Shown one piece after another: positions 1-7,297 of a DNA stretch of 23,819 nt. The first letter of the stretch is position 1, and every line of letters begins with the position of its first letter. A model generated the notes under the pieces. It saw only the letters and a list, made by a program, of their open reading frames with translations. It ran no database searches and was not told the origin of the DNA. A program made the translations under genes and the position numbers. Source of the DNA: DATESN01 sp035270785. GTDB lineage: Bacteria; Bacillota; Clostridia; Lachnospirales; Lachnospiraceae. The stretch is taken from the NCBI GenBank assembly GCA_035270785.1, contig DATESN010000028.1, positions 1 to 23,819 of the forward strand, given 5' to 3'.

Positions 1-90
1 CCCTTGAAGACGACGAGGTAGATAGGACTAAGGTGTACGCACAGCAATGTGTTCAGCTGATAGTTACTAATCGGTCGAGGGCTTATCCTA
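1..90 (+). rRNA. 23S ribosomal RNA, 3' end (partial)
   Basis: The first ~90 bases match the conserved 3' end of bacterial 23S rRNA: helices around GATAGGACTAAGGTGTACG and the terminal TACTAATCGGTCGAGGGCTT segment. Only the last part of the gene is in the window. The mature 3' end is estimated from the family pattern at about position 90 and could differ by several bases. It is followed by a ~120-nt spacer and a tRNA array, with no 5S rRNA between. Confidence 0.95.
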
Positions 91-213
91 ACGGTATATG
101 TAGTGTAACAAAGTGTAAGAGCTTTGTCAGATGATAACTTGATTTTAACAAATCAAGTAAATGATTAAATTTCAATGTTCGGTTTTGAAGGTATATGCAA
201 GTATACTTGATAT
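91..213 (+). other. 23S-tRNA spacer with hairpins, no 5S rRNA
   Basis: This spacer holds no gene. It contains a 6-bp stem (ACAAAG at 108-113 with CTTTGT at 122-127), a perfect 9-bp stem with a TAAC loop (ACTTGATTT at 137-145 with AAATCAAGT at 150-158) and a perfect 12-bp palindrome CAAGTATACTTG at 198-209, four bases before tRNA-Asp. Neither stem is followed by a U-run, so they look more like RNA processing structures than terminators. That role is inference. Confidence 0.6.
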
Positions 214-287
214 GGCCTGGTGGCTCAGTTGGTTAGAGCGCCGCCCTGTCACGGCGGAGGTCGTGGGTTCGAGTCCCATCCGGGTCG
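214..287 (+). tRNA. tRNA-Asp (anticodon GTC)
   Basis: The cloverleaf folds with acceptor GGCCTGG (214-220) pairing CCGGGTC (280-286), discriminator G287, D-arm GCTCAGTTGGTTAGAGC, anticodon arm CCGCCCTGTCACGGCGG with GTC, and T-arm GTGGGTTCGAGTCCCAT. The 3' CCA is not encoded. It is the first gene of a seven-tRNA array behind the rRNA operon. Confidence 0.98.
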
Positions 288-307
288 TTTATTATTTCTT
301 TGTTTTT

Positions 308-380
308 GGGATCTTAGCTCAGCTGGGAGAGCATCTGCCTTACAAGCAGAGGGTCACAGGTTCGAGCCCTGTAGGTCCCA
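308..380 (+). tRNA. tRNA-Val (anticodon TAC)
   Basis: Acceptor GGGATCT (308-314) pairs AGGTCCC (373-379), discriminator A380. The anticodon arm TCTGCCTTACAAGCAGA shows TAC, and the T-arm is ACAGGTTCGAGCCCTGT. The 3' CCA is not encoded. It lies 20 nt after tRNA-Asp. Confidence 0.98.
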
Positions 381-417
381 TTTACTATATTAAAACTAAT
401 GGTAAATGAGAGCGTTT

Positions 418-489
418 GCCGATGTGGCTCAATGGCAGAGCAGCTGATTTGTAATCAGCAGGTTATCGGTTCGAGTCCGATCATCGGCT
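418..489 (+). tRNA. tRNA-Thr (anticodon TGT)
   Basis: Acceptor GCCGATG (418-424) pairs CATCGGC (482-488) perfectly, and the discriminator is T489. The anticodon arm CTGATTTGTAATCAG shows TGT, and the T-arm is ATCGGTTCGAGTCCGAT. The 3' CCA is not encoded. Only 4 nt separate it from tRNA-Tyr, so the two must be cut from one precursor. Confidence 0.98.
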
Positions 490-493
490 TTTT

Positions 494-575
494 GGATGGA
501 TTCCCGAGTGGCCAAAGGGGACAGACTGTAAATCTGCTGCAAATTGCTTCGGAGGTTCAAATCCTCCTCCATCCA
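494..575 (+). tRNA. tRNA-Tyr (anticodon GTA)
   Basis: This class II tRNA of 82 nt has acceptor GGATGGA (494-500) pairing TCCATCC (568-574), discriminator A575, anticodon GTA in AGACTGTAAATCT, and a long variable arm (GCTGCAAATTGCTTC region). The T-arm is GGAGGTTCAAATCCTCC. The 3' CCA is not encoded. Confidence 0.98.
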
Positions 576-635
576 GTTTGAATCGCAACAGTTTATCCAA
601 TTAGTTTTCTATTTAAAGTTAATAGTATTTTGTAA

Positions 636-709
636 CGCGGGGTGGAGCAGTCTGGAAGCTCGTCGGGCTCATAACCCGAAGGTCATAGGTTCAAATCCTG
701 TCCCCGCTA
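636..709 (+). tRNA. initiator tRNA-fMet (anticodon CAT)
   Basis: Acceptor CGCGGGG (636-642) faces CCCCGCT (702-708), discriminator A709, anticodon CAT. The three G:C pairs beside the anticodon loop (GGG...CCC) and the unpaired first base identify an initiator tRNA rather than an elongator. The 1-72 mismatch here is C-T (C-U in RNA), where the usual bacterial mismatch is C-A. The 3' CCA is not encoded. Confidence 0.97.
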
Positions 710-716
710 CTCAGTT

Positions 717-789
<73 letters not shown>

Positions 790-832
790 CTTGTATTGTA
801 AAAGAATTTGGGCTTCATTCAATATCATATAT

Positions 833-905
833 GGGATATTAGCTCAGTTGGTAGAGCACTTGACTTTTAATCAAGTTGTCCGGGGTTCGAATCCCCGATG
901 TCTCA
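833..905 (+). tRNA. tRNA-Lys (anticodon TTT)
   Basis: Acceptor GGGATAT (833-839) pairs ATGTCTC (898-904) with two G-U pairs, discriminator A905. The anticodon arm CTTGACTTTTAATCAAG shows TTT, and the T-arm is CGGGGTTCGAATCCCCG. The 3' CCA is not encoded. It is the last tRNA of the array, and a terminator follows 10 nt later. Confidence 0.98.
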
Positions 906-914
906 CGAATTTTA

Positions 915-945
915 AGGAGTGCTGTTATCAGTACTCTTATTTTTA
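915..945 (+). terminator. Rho-independent terminator of the rRNA-tRNA transcript
   Basis: GAGTGCT (917-923) pairs AGTACTC (930-936) around a GTTATC loop, and A915/G916 can extend the stem against T937/T938. The stem is followed by the T-rich ATTTTTA. It sits just after tRNA-Lys, as expected for the end of the stable-RNA operon. Confidence 0.75.
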
Positions 946-996
946 TGTATTATATTTTATTAATCTCATTTTTGATATAAATACGGAGGGAATAGT

Positions 997-3378
997 ATGA
1001 AAAGAAAATCAGCTTTTATTATAATTATTGCAATTATGATGATGTTAGTAGGATGCGTTAAGGTGAAAAGAGAAGATGATGATTGGAAAGAATATTCCAA
1101 ATTAACTTATGAGGAAGTAGTAAAGAAGGTTATGGACGAATCCTTGGAAGAGGAATCTATTAAGAACTCATTACTAACAATAGGTGAGAATTCCTATAGA
1201 GTAACAAAATTAATGGAGAAATTAGGGAATAATGAGGAGGTCAAAATTGCATATTTAGGTGGATCAATTACAGAGGGATATAAGGTATCAAACAAAGAAT
1301 GTTATACATATAAGACTACAGAGAAAATAAAGGAAACCTTTAATAATCAAAATGTTACAATGATTAATGCAGGTTTAAGCGGAACGTCTTCTACCATAGG
1401 ATTATTACGAGTAAATGAGGATGTATTATTATACAATCCAGATATTATTGTAATAGAATTTGCAGTTAATGATGGACAAGATGAGGTAAACCGACTGGCT
1501 TTCGAGAGTTTAATAAAAAAATGTTTATTAAGTGATAACGAGCCCGTTGTTATATTACTATTTACAGTTTTAGAAAATGGATACACATGTGAAAATACAA
1601 TGAAGGAAATTGGAGAATCCTACGGACTCCCAATGATTAGTGTTAATACTTCCTTAGAGTTACAACTTAGGGAAGGAACATTAATATGGAGTGATTATGC
1701 TTATGATGAAGCTCATCCAACCAATCATGGGCATACTATGATATCTCAATATTTAAGTCATTATTTTTCCTGTTCTAAAAAGGTTTATGATATAGGGTTT
1801 AGGGGTGAAGTGAAGGATTACACGGGATATTCACCTATTGGATCCAAATTTTACAAAGTTGCATTTTATAATAGTACTAATTTCCAGCCAGAATCTTTAG
1901 GAAGTTTTGTAAATGGGAACTCTAATATTGAACATTTTCCCAATGGTTGGATCAATTCCAAAGATAAGACGGGTACCATGAAATTTACAATGAAAGGGAA
2001 AGATTTATTCATCCTATATAAGGAAGATAATGACAATGCCTTAGCAGATCTGCAAGTCTTTTGTGATGGAAAGTTAATAAAAGTAATCAATGGAAATGTG
2101 GAAAATGGATGGAATAACCCACAAGTATCGTTAGTTTTAAATTTAGATAATGTAGAAGAACATGAGATTTCAATAAATATATCTGAAGAAACGAAAGGTG
2201 AAAATTTTCATATTTTGGGCTTTGGAACAACGGGAGCGTTAAATGGTTCCTTTCATCAAAGTGAAAAGGAAATGGAAGAAGCAAATATACCCTATGCAGA
2301 AAAAGCTATTATAAACGGAGGAAACACCTCTAGACTAGAAGCTGTTTTTAAAAGGGCATTAGAGGGTGAGGATATTGTAATTGGATATATAGGTGGTTCC
2401 ATAACACAAGGAACAGGTTCAAATAGCCAGGAAAATAGTTATGTTGGTCTTATGAATCAGTGGTGGAGTGAAACATTTAAAGATTCGAAGATTACATTTA
2501 TAAATGCGGGTATTGGCGCTACAACATCACAATTTGCATGTGCAAGAGTGGAAGAGGATTTATTGTCCTATGATCCTGATTTTGTCATTGTGGAATTTAG
2601 CGTTAATGATGAAAATAGTCCCCTTTTTAAAGATTCTTATGAAAGCTTAATAAATATGATGATAAGGGAGGAAAGTAAACCTGCTGTAATGGTATTAAAT
2701 GCAGTTCAATTCGATACCGGTTATAATGTTCAAGAATTGCATAACAAGATAGCATTATATTATGACTTACCTATTATAAGTATGAAAAATAGTATTTTTA
2801 AAGAAATACAATTGGGTCGCTTGGAAGCCTCGAAGGTTTCTGTTGATATGCTCCACCCGAATAATAAAGGGCATAAGCTTATGGCAGAGATTGTAACAAA
2901 CTATTTGAACAAAGTATTAAATAACGAGTACTTAAAAAGCGAGAAATATGTAATTCCCAAAGCAAGTGGTAATTTGGTAGGAATAAATACGAAAAGATAT
3001 GATAATAGAAATACAAGCGCAAGCTTAAATAATTTTAAAGTAGATGACAGGGAAAAAAGTTCCGTTACCGATATATTTAAAAATGGTTGGGTGGCAACAG
3101 AAATGAAAAGTAGTATACTATTTTTTGTTTCTGGATCAAGAATATCATTACAATATCGCAAAACAAATTTGATGGCTGCACCAAAAGGTATTGTTATTAT
3201 AGATGGGGACGAAAAGAATGCAATTGAAATTGATGGAAACTACCTAAATGGATGGGGGGACTGGCTGTATCTGCAAACTGTATACGAAGGAAAGGCAATG
3301 GAACATACAGTGGAAATCAGGCTGACAGAAGATGGAAAAAATGAATTTTATCTAGCCTCTATTATTACAACAGAATAA
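997..3378 (+). CDS. Lipoprotein with two tandem SGNH-hydrolase/beta-domain units
   Basis: This 793-residue protein is predicted to be an exported, lipid-anchored esterase or acetylesterase. The N-terminus is a lipoprotein signal (basic MKRK, hydrophobic stretch, lipobox LVGC, lipidated Cys20). Two SGNH (GDSL-like) hydrolase domains follow. Domain 1 (~80-260) has GGSIT with nucleophile Ser90, the INAGLSG glycine block, a FAVND block and the catalytic pair Asp237-x2-His240. Domain 2 (~455-640) has GGSIT with Ser468, INAGIGA, FSVND and Asp617-x2-His620. Each is followed by a ~130-residue beta-rich region that shares an NGW...NGW pattern, so the protein looks like a full internal duplication. Both active sites appear intact. 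The substrate is not visible; deacetylation of plant or cell-wall polysaccharide is a guess from the family. GGAGGG at 985-990 supports the ATG start. It is probably monocistronic. Confidence 0.85.
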   Translation: MKRKSAFIIIIAIMMMLVGCVKVKREDDDWKEYSKLTYEEVVKKVMDESLEEESIKNSLLTIGENSYRVTKLMEKLGNNEEVKIAYLGGSITEGYKVSNKECYTYKTTEKIKETFNNQNVTMINAGLSGTSSTIGLLRVNEDVLLYNPDIIVIEFAVNDGQDEVNRLAFESLIKKCLLSDNEPVVILLFTVLENGYTCENTMKEIGESYGLPMISVNTSLELQLREGTLIWSDYAYDEAHPTNHGHTMISQYLSHYFSCSKKVYDIGFRGEVKDYTGYSPIGSKFYKVAFYNSTNFQPESLGSFVNGNSNIEHFPNGWINSKDKTGTMKFTMKGKDLFILYKEDNDNALADLQVFCDGKLIKVINGNVENGWNNPQVSLVLNLDNVEEHEISINISEETKGENFHILGFGTTGALNGSFHQSEKEMEEANIPYAEKAIINGGNTSRLEAVFKRALEGEDIVIGYIGGSITQGTGSNSQENSYVGLMNQWWSETFKDSKITFINAGIGATTSQFACARVEEDLLSYDPDFVIVEFSVNDENSPLFKDSYESLINMMIREESKPAVMVLNAVQFDTGYNVQELHNKIALYYDLPIISMKNSIFKEIQLGRLEASKVSVDMLHPNNKGHKLMAEIVTNYLNKVLNNEYLKSEKYVIPKASGNLVGINTKRYDNRNTSASLNNFKVDDREKSSVTDIFKNGWVATEMKSSILFFVSGSRISLQYRKTNLMAAPKGIVIIDGDEKNAIEIDGNYLNGWGDWLYLQTVYEGKAMEHTVEIRLTEDGKNEFYLASIITTE

Positions 3379-3484
3379 ATTTGCATAAAAAACAGGATAA
3401 GGAAATAAGTCATATAATAAAAGAAATCTAAGAAGTTTAAGAAAAATGACATATTAATATATACTGTTTTTTTAGTATAAAAAA

Positions 3485-3493
3485 TGATATAAT
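3485..3493 (+). promoter_or_regulatory. Extended -10 promoter element before the L,D-transpeptidase gene
   Basis: TGATATAAT gives a perfect TATAAT at 3488-3493 preceded by the extended TGn motif. The -35 position (around 3465-3470, TGTTTT) is poor, which is typical of extended -10 promoters. The start codon at 3552 is about 50 nt downstream of the expected start site. The rest of the 173-nt gap after the upstream gene is AT-rich and holds no recognisable gene. Confidence 0.5.
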
Positions 3494-3551
3494 GTGATGA
3501 AAGACGCCCATTTTTTAAATTTAAATAAATATTAAATTAATGGAGATACTA

Positions 3552-5099
3552 ATGAGTAGGAATAACATGGAAAAGATACAAGAAGATATAGAAAAAAAAA
3601 GAGTAGATGATATAGAAGAAAAAGCAGTAGATGATATAGAAGAAAAAAGAGTAGATAATATAGAAGAAAAAACAGTAGATAATATGCAAGAAAAGATAGA
3701 AGAAATACAGGAAGATACAAGAAAGCAACGTAATAAAAAATGGATTGTTGCTACTATTGTTTTAACCTTTTTATTTGTCATTTATACAGCAATTTCCATA
3801 TTCTTTACGAGTCACTATTTTTTCAATACAAAGATTAATGATGAATCTTATAGTTTTAAGTCTTTAAAGATGGCTAAAGAACATTACAAAAAAACAGTTG
3901 AAGATTTTCAAATAACCCTTTTAGGCAGAGATAATTTATCAGATACGATTTATGGTGAAGAAATAGATTTAAAGTATGTAGAAAATGATGATTTAGCACT
4001 GATATTAAAGGAACAAAAAGCTTTTTTATGGATTACATCATTTTTTTTTGAATCTCATTTTAGTCTTGAAAAAGGAGTTATTTATGATAAAGAAAAATTA
4101 AAACAATCAATTAGTCAACTCCTATTTTTTGAAAAAACAAACAGTAAAGCTCCAATAAATGCATATATTAGTGAAAATTTAAACAGTGAAAATAGATATG
4201 AGATTCATCCCGAATACATAGGAACTATATTAATAAAAGATAAAGTAGAAAAAGTAGTATATGAAGCAATGGATAGCTTAACACAAACAGTTGATTTAGA
4301 TAAAAGTAAGTGCTATCAAAACCCCCAAATCTATGCCAATAATAAAAGTTTAATACGTCAACTTAACCAATATAATCTGTACTCCAGTGCAGAAATAACA
4401 TATCAATTTGGTGAAACACAAGTTGTTTTAGAAGGAGACTTAATTGCTAAATGGCTTTATGTTCATGGAATACTAGTATATATTGATGAGAAAATGGTAA
4501 GTGAATATATTAGTGAGATAGCAAAGACATTTGATACATATGGTAAAAACCGTTTCTTTATCACAAATGACGGAAGAGAAAAAGAACTTCGTAGTGGAGC
4601 ATATGGATGGAAAATTGATCAGGTGCAAGAATGCAAGGAATTGATTTCAATGATTGAAAAGGGAGAAAAAGTAACAAGAGAGCCTGTATATTTATCAGTA
4701 GCAGCCCATAGGGGGTTGGATGATATTGGTGAAGATTATATTGAAATTGATTTAAGTTTGCAACGTTTATATTTATACTATAATAAACAAATTGTGTTAG
4801 AATCGGATATTGTATCAGGTAATGTTTTAGAGTTAAATGCAACTCCGTCAGGTGTGTATGGAATTAGTTATAGAACAAAGAATGCAATTTTGCGGGGAGA
4901 TACTTGGGAAACACATGTAAATTATTGGATTCCTTTTAATGGTGGGATTGGATTACATGATGCCACATGGAGAAAAGAGTTTGGTAAAGATATTTATTTG
5001 GCAAATGGATCTCATGGATGTATTAATTTGCCTTATAGTAGTGCAAAAGAAATTTATCAATATGTATATCAAGGAATGCCTGTTATTTGTTATTATTAG
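3552..5099 (+). CDS. Membrane-anchored L,D-transpeptidase (YkuD domain)
   Basis: L,D-transpeptidases make 3-3 cross-links in peptidoglycan outside the membrane. The C-terminal YkuD domain (~396-514) contains the catalytic signature: His469 in GLHDATW and Cys490 in GSHGCINLP. The N-terminus is cytoplasmic, acidic and repetitive (8-residue units, residues 12-43). One membrane segment follows (~64-86, starting at KKWIVATIV), then a long extracellular region (~95-380) that resembles the putative peptidoglycan-binding domain often paired with YkuD in Clostridia. An ATG at 3540 is in frame, but GGAG at 3542-3545 is well placed for the ATG at 3552, so that start is preferred (515 residues). The gene carries an A9 tract (3592-3600) and a T9 tract (4041-4049), possible slippage sites. 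Confidence 0.88.
   Translation: MSRNNMEKIQEDIEKKRVDDIEEKAVDDIEEKRVDNIEEKTVDNMQEKIEEIQEDTRKQRNKKWIVATIVLTFLFVIYTAISIFFTSHYFFNTKINDESYSFKSLKMAKEHYKKTVEDFQITLLGRDNLSDTIYGEEIDLKYVENDDLALILKEQKAFLWITSFFFESHFSLEKGVIYDKEKLKQSISQLLFFEKTNSKAPINAYISENLNSENRYEIHPEYIGTILIKDKVEKVVYEAMDSLTQTVDLDKSKCYQNPQIYANNKSLIRQLNQYNLYSSAEITYQFGETQVVLEGDLIAKWLYVHGILVYIDEKMVSEYISEIAKTFDTYGKNRFFITNDGREKELRSGAYGWKIDQVQECKELISMIEKGEKVTREPVYLSVAAHRGLDDIGEDYIEIDLSLQRLYLYYNKQIVLESDIVSGNVLELNATPSGVYGISYRTKNAILRGDTWETHVNYWIPFNGGIGLHDATWRKEFGKDIYLANGSHGCINLPYSSAKEIYQYVYQGMPVICYY
3585..3680 (+). repeat. 24-nt in-frame tandem repeat (4 copies)
   Basis: Four consecutive 24-nt units start at 3585, 3609, 3633 and 3657, and a degenerate fifth begins at 3681. 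Each encodes eight residues of the form [DN]IE[EK]K[RAT]VD. The array lies in the cytoplasmic N-terminus of the L,D-transpeptidase and would form a charged helix. The copies are nearly identical at DNA level, which suggests recent expansion. Confidence 0.85.
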
Positions 5100-5134
5100 G
5101 GATAAAGAAGATTGTTATAAAAGGAAGTGGTGAA

Positions 5135-5710
5135 ATGCTAAGTTCATATGTAAATAATCAAAAAAGAAAGACAACACAGAAGAATAAAAGGTTTTTAGCA
5201 AACCTTGAAAGATATAACTATAAAAAGAAATCCACTATTCATCAGGATATTAGAAAGGAAGGAAGAGATATTCTAGAATCAAGTAACTTTTTAAAATCTG
5301 AAAATAATATCCAGCATGGAAACGTTTCCGTAAGAATGCATTGTATTCAAGTTGCAAAGTATAGTTTATTAATCAGTTCCAGGTTAGGAATTAAATGCAA
5401 TAAAAGAGATTTAATACGTGGTGCCCTATTACATGATTACTTTTTATATGATTGGCATAATAATGATCATATAAGTCCATATAAACTTCATGGGTTTTAT
5501 CATCCTAAAGTGGCACTTACCAATGCTAAAAGGGAATATGATTTAAGTGAAAAGCAGCAAGATATTATTAAAAAACATATGTGGCCATTAACGTTTGTAC
5601 CACCTGCATGTAGGGAAGCCTGGATCGTTACGATGGCAGATAAGTATTGCTCCTTTATGGAAACCGCACATTTACATCAAGGAGCAACAAAAGAATCCAA
5701 TAAAAGATAA
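5135..5710 (+). CDS. HD-domain protein, putative metal-dependent phosphohydrolase
   Basis: A 191-residue protein with a basic N-terminus (residues 1-45 rich in Lys/Arg) and an HD domain. The metal-binding pattern is visible: a His in RMHCIQVAKYS (His69), the HD pair His100-Asp101 in ALLHDYFLYDW, and a distal Asp in TMADKYCSF. HD proteins of this small type occur in many Clostridia, and their substrate is unknown to me. An upstream in-frame ATG (5087) would overlap the preceding gene. AAGGAAG at 5121-5127 lies 7 nt before the ATG at 5135, so that start is chosen. It sits only 35 nt after the L,D-transpeptidase gene and is probably cotranscribed with it. Confidence 0.8.
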   Translation: MLSSYVNNQKRKTTQKNKRFLANLERYNYKKKSTIHQDIRKEGRDILESSNFLKSENNIQHGNVSVRMHCIQVAKYSLLISSRLGIKCNKRDLIRGALLHDYFLYDWHNNDHISPYKLHGFYHPKVALTNAKREYDLSEKQQDIIKKHMWPLTFVPPACREAWIVTMADKYCSFMETAHLHQGATKESNKR

Positions 5711-5776
5711 ATTGCAAGATTGTATGTAGTTTATAAATTTGATAGAGAAATAATAGATACAGAAGGGTAGGTAATA

Positions 5777-7246
5777 TTGAAATATTTATATAAAGAATTA
5801 GAAGAATATGGACAGTCAGATTACTATCCTTTTCACATGCCAGGTCATAAACGCAACAAAGTATATACCACGTCAATGTATGAATCAGATATAACAGAAA
5901 TAGAAGGATTTGATAATCTTCATCATCCAGAAGGGTTAATCAAAGATGCCCAAATACGTGCGGCTAGATTATTTGGATCTGATGAAACATTTTTTCTTAT
6001 CAATGGTAGTACTTGTGGTATTTTATCCGCCATATGTGCCACAACAGATAGATTTGGAACTATTTTAATGGCAAGGAATTGTCATAAATCAGTGTATCAC
6101 GGTGTATTGTTAAATAATTTACAAGCAAAATATGTTTATCCAGAATACCAAGAGGAATATGAAATAAATGGTGGAATTTTTCCCGAAGATATCAAAGATG
6201 AATTAGAGAAAGATTCCTCCATACAAGTTGTTATAATTACTTCACCAACCTATGATGGCGTAGTATCAAATATTGATGAAATATGTAGCATTGCTCATGC
6301 AAAGGGAATACCAGTAATTGTAGATGAAGCACACGGGGCACATTTTCCACTTGATGAAAAGGCACCCAAAAGCGCAATTAAATGTGGAGCAGATGTAGTG
6401 ATCCATAGTGCTCATAAAACATTGCCATCGTTAACTCAAACAGCACTGATCCATGTAAATGGGAAATTAGTTAACAAAGAAAAATTAAAAATGTACTTAT
6501 CTATTTTTCAAAGTAGTAGTCCATCTTATTTACTGATGGGATCCATTGACCAATGTATGGATTTATTGGAAAAGAGAGGAAGTATTTTATTTGAAAAGTT
6601 TCAACAGAATCTTAAAAACTTTTATGATAAAATTAAAAATTTACAAAGGATAAAGATAGTAAGCAAAGAAATCATTGGAAAAAATAGTATTGAAGACTTC
6701 GACATGGCAAAGATTCTGATATCTGTAAAAAACTTACATCTGTCGGGCAAAGAAGTATATGATATATTAAGGGAAAGGTATCATTTGCAAATGGAGATGG
6801 CCTCATCTAATTATGTGATAGGTATCACAACGATTATGGATGAGGAACAAGGATTTTGTCGCCTGGCAGATGCACTGTTTGAAATAGATAATATGTTTAT
6901 AGAAAAGGATGAAATAGACGAGAAATACAAGGAATACAAAGAAGACAAGGAATACAAAGAAGATATCACAGTTAGAAAACTAAAAAAGTGTGAAGAAGTA
7001 AAATATACAATAGGAGATGCTTCTTTAAAAGAAACAAAGACAATGTATCTTGAGGAAAGTGAGAATAAGGTATCGGCAGAGTTTCTCTATGTATATCCAC
7101 CTGGAATACCTATTTTAGTTCCAGGAGAAATGATAAGTAGACAAGCCTTGGAACAAATATTCCTTTATAAAAAGTATAATTTGTCAATACAAGGTCTAGC
7201 AGACATAAGTTCTAGAATGATACGGGTAATAGATGATGAAACATAA
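5777..7246 (+). CDS. PLP-dependent Orn/Lys/Arg decarboxylase family protein (YaaO/SpeA-like)
   Basis: A fold-type I PLP enzyme of 489 residues. The N-terminal part carries FHMPGHKRN, typical of this family, then DEAHGAHF in the cofactor site and SAHKTLPSLTQ with the Schiff-base lysine Lys214. The C-terminal domain ends with YPPGIPILVPGE, also characteristic. The family decarboxylates arginine, lysine or ornithine to polyamine precursors, and the substrate cannot be read here. Residues ~375-400 form a charged Lys/Glu/Tyr linker containing a KEYKED duplication. The start is TTG at 5777 with GAAGGG upstream, giving the expected family N-terminus. In Bacillus the homologous yaaO precedes tmk-yaaQ-yaaR-holB; here pyk and glpK intervene. 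Confidence 0.87.
   Translation: MKYLYKELEEYGQSDYYPFHMPGHKRNKVYTTSMYESDITEIEGFDNLHHPEGLIKDAQIRAARLFGSDETFFLINGSTCGILSAICATTDRFGTILMARNCHKSVYHGVLLNNLQAKYVYPEYQEEYEINGGIFPEDIKDELEKDSSIQVVIITSPTYDGVVSNIDEICSIAHAKGIPVIVDEAHGAHFPLDEKAPKSAIKCGADVVIHSAHKTLPSLTQTALIHVNGKLVNKEKLKMYLSIFQSSSPSYLLMGSIDQCMDLLEKRGSILFEKFQQNLKNFYDKIKNLQRIKIVSKEIIGKNSIEDFDMAKILISVKNLHLSGKEVYDILRERYHLQMEMASSNYVIGITTIMDEEQGFCRLADALFEIDNMFIEKDEIDEKYKEYKEDKEYKEDITVRKLKKCEEVKYTIGDASLKETKTMYLEESENKVSAEFLYVYPPGIPILVPGEMISRQALEQIFLYKKYNLSIQGLADISSRMIRVIDDET
6929..6964 (+). repeat. 18-nt direct repeat (2 copies) encoding KEYKED twice
   Basis: Copies at 6929-6946 and 6947-6964 differ only at the last base. They encode KEYKED-KEYKED (residues 385-396) in the linker between the PLP core and C-terminal domain of the decarboxylase-family protein. 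The repeat keeps the frame. Confidence 0.8.
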
Positions 7247-7297
7247 TCATTTTAATATAAAATATAAAATATAAATAAAGAGGAGTAAATTTCTTAA

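Noticed and set aside
925..981. Promoter before the SGNH lipoprotein gene (TTATCA/TATTAT or TGATATAAA)
   Set aside because: The first pair overlaps the terminator stem and the second would start transcription within the ribosome binding site, so neither is convincing.
3460..3479. TATACT/AGTATA inverted repeat around a T-run
   Set aside because: It is only a 6-bp AT-rich stem with the T-run in the loop, so it does not make a terminator.
3521..3781. Minus-strand Ser/Phe-rich frames opposite the 24-nt repeats
   Set aside because: Their repetitive translation simply mirrors the repeat on the coding strand; no start signals are present.
4939..5133. 64-codon plus-strand frame overlapping the end of the L,D-transpeptidase
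   Set aside because: It lies in another frame of the conserved YkuD catalytic region and has no independent support.
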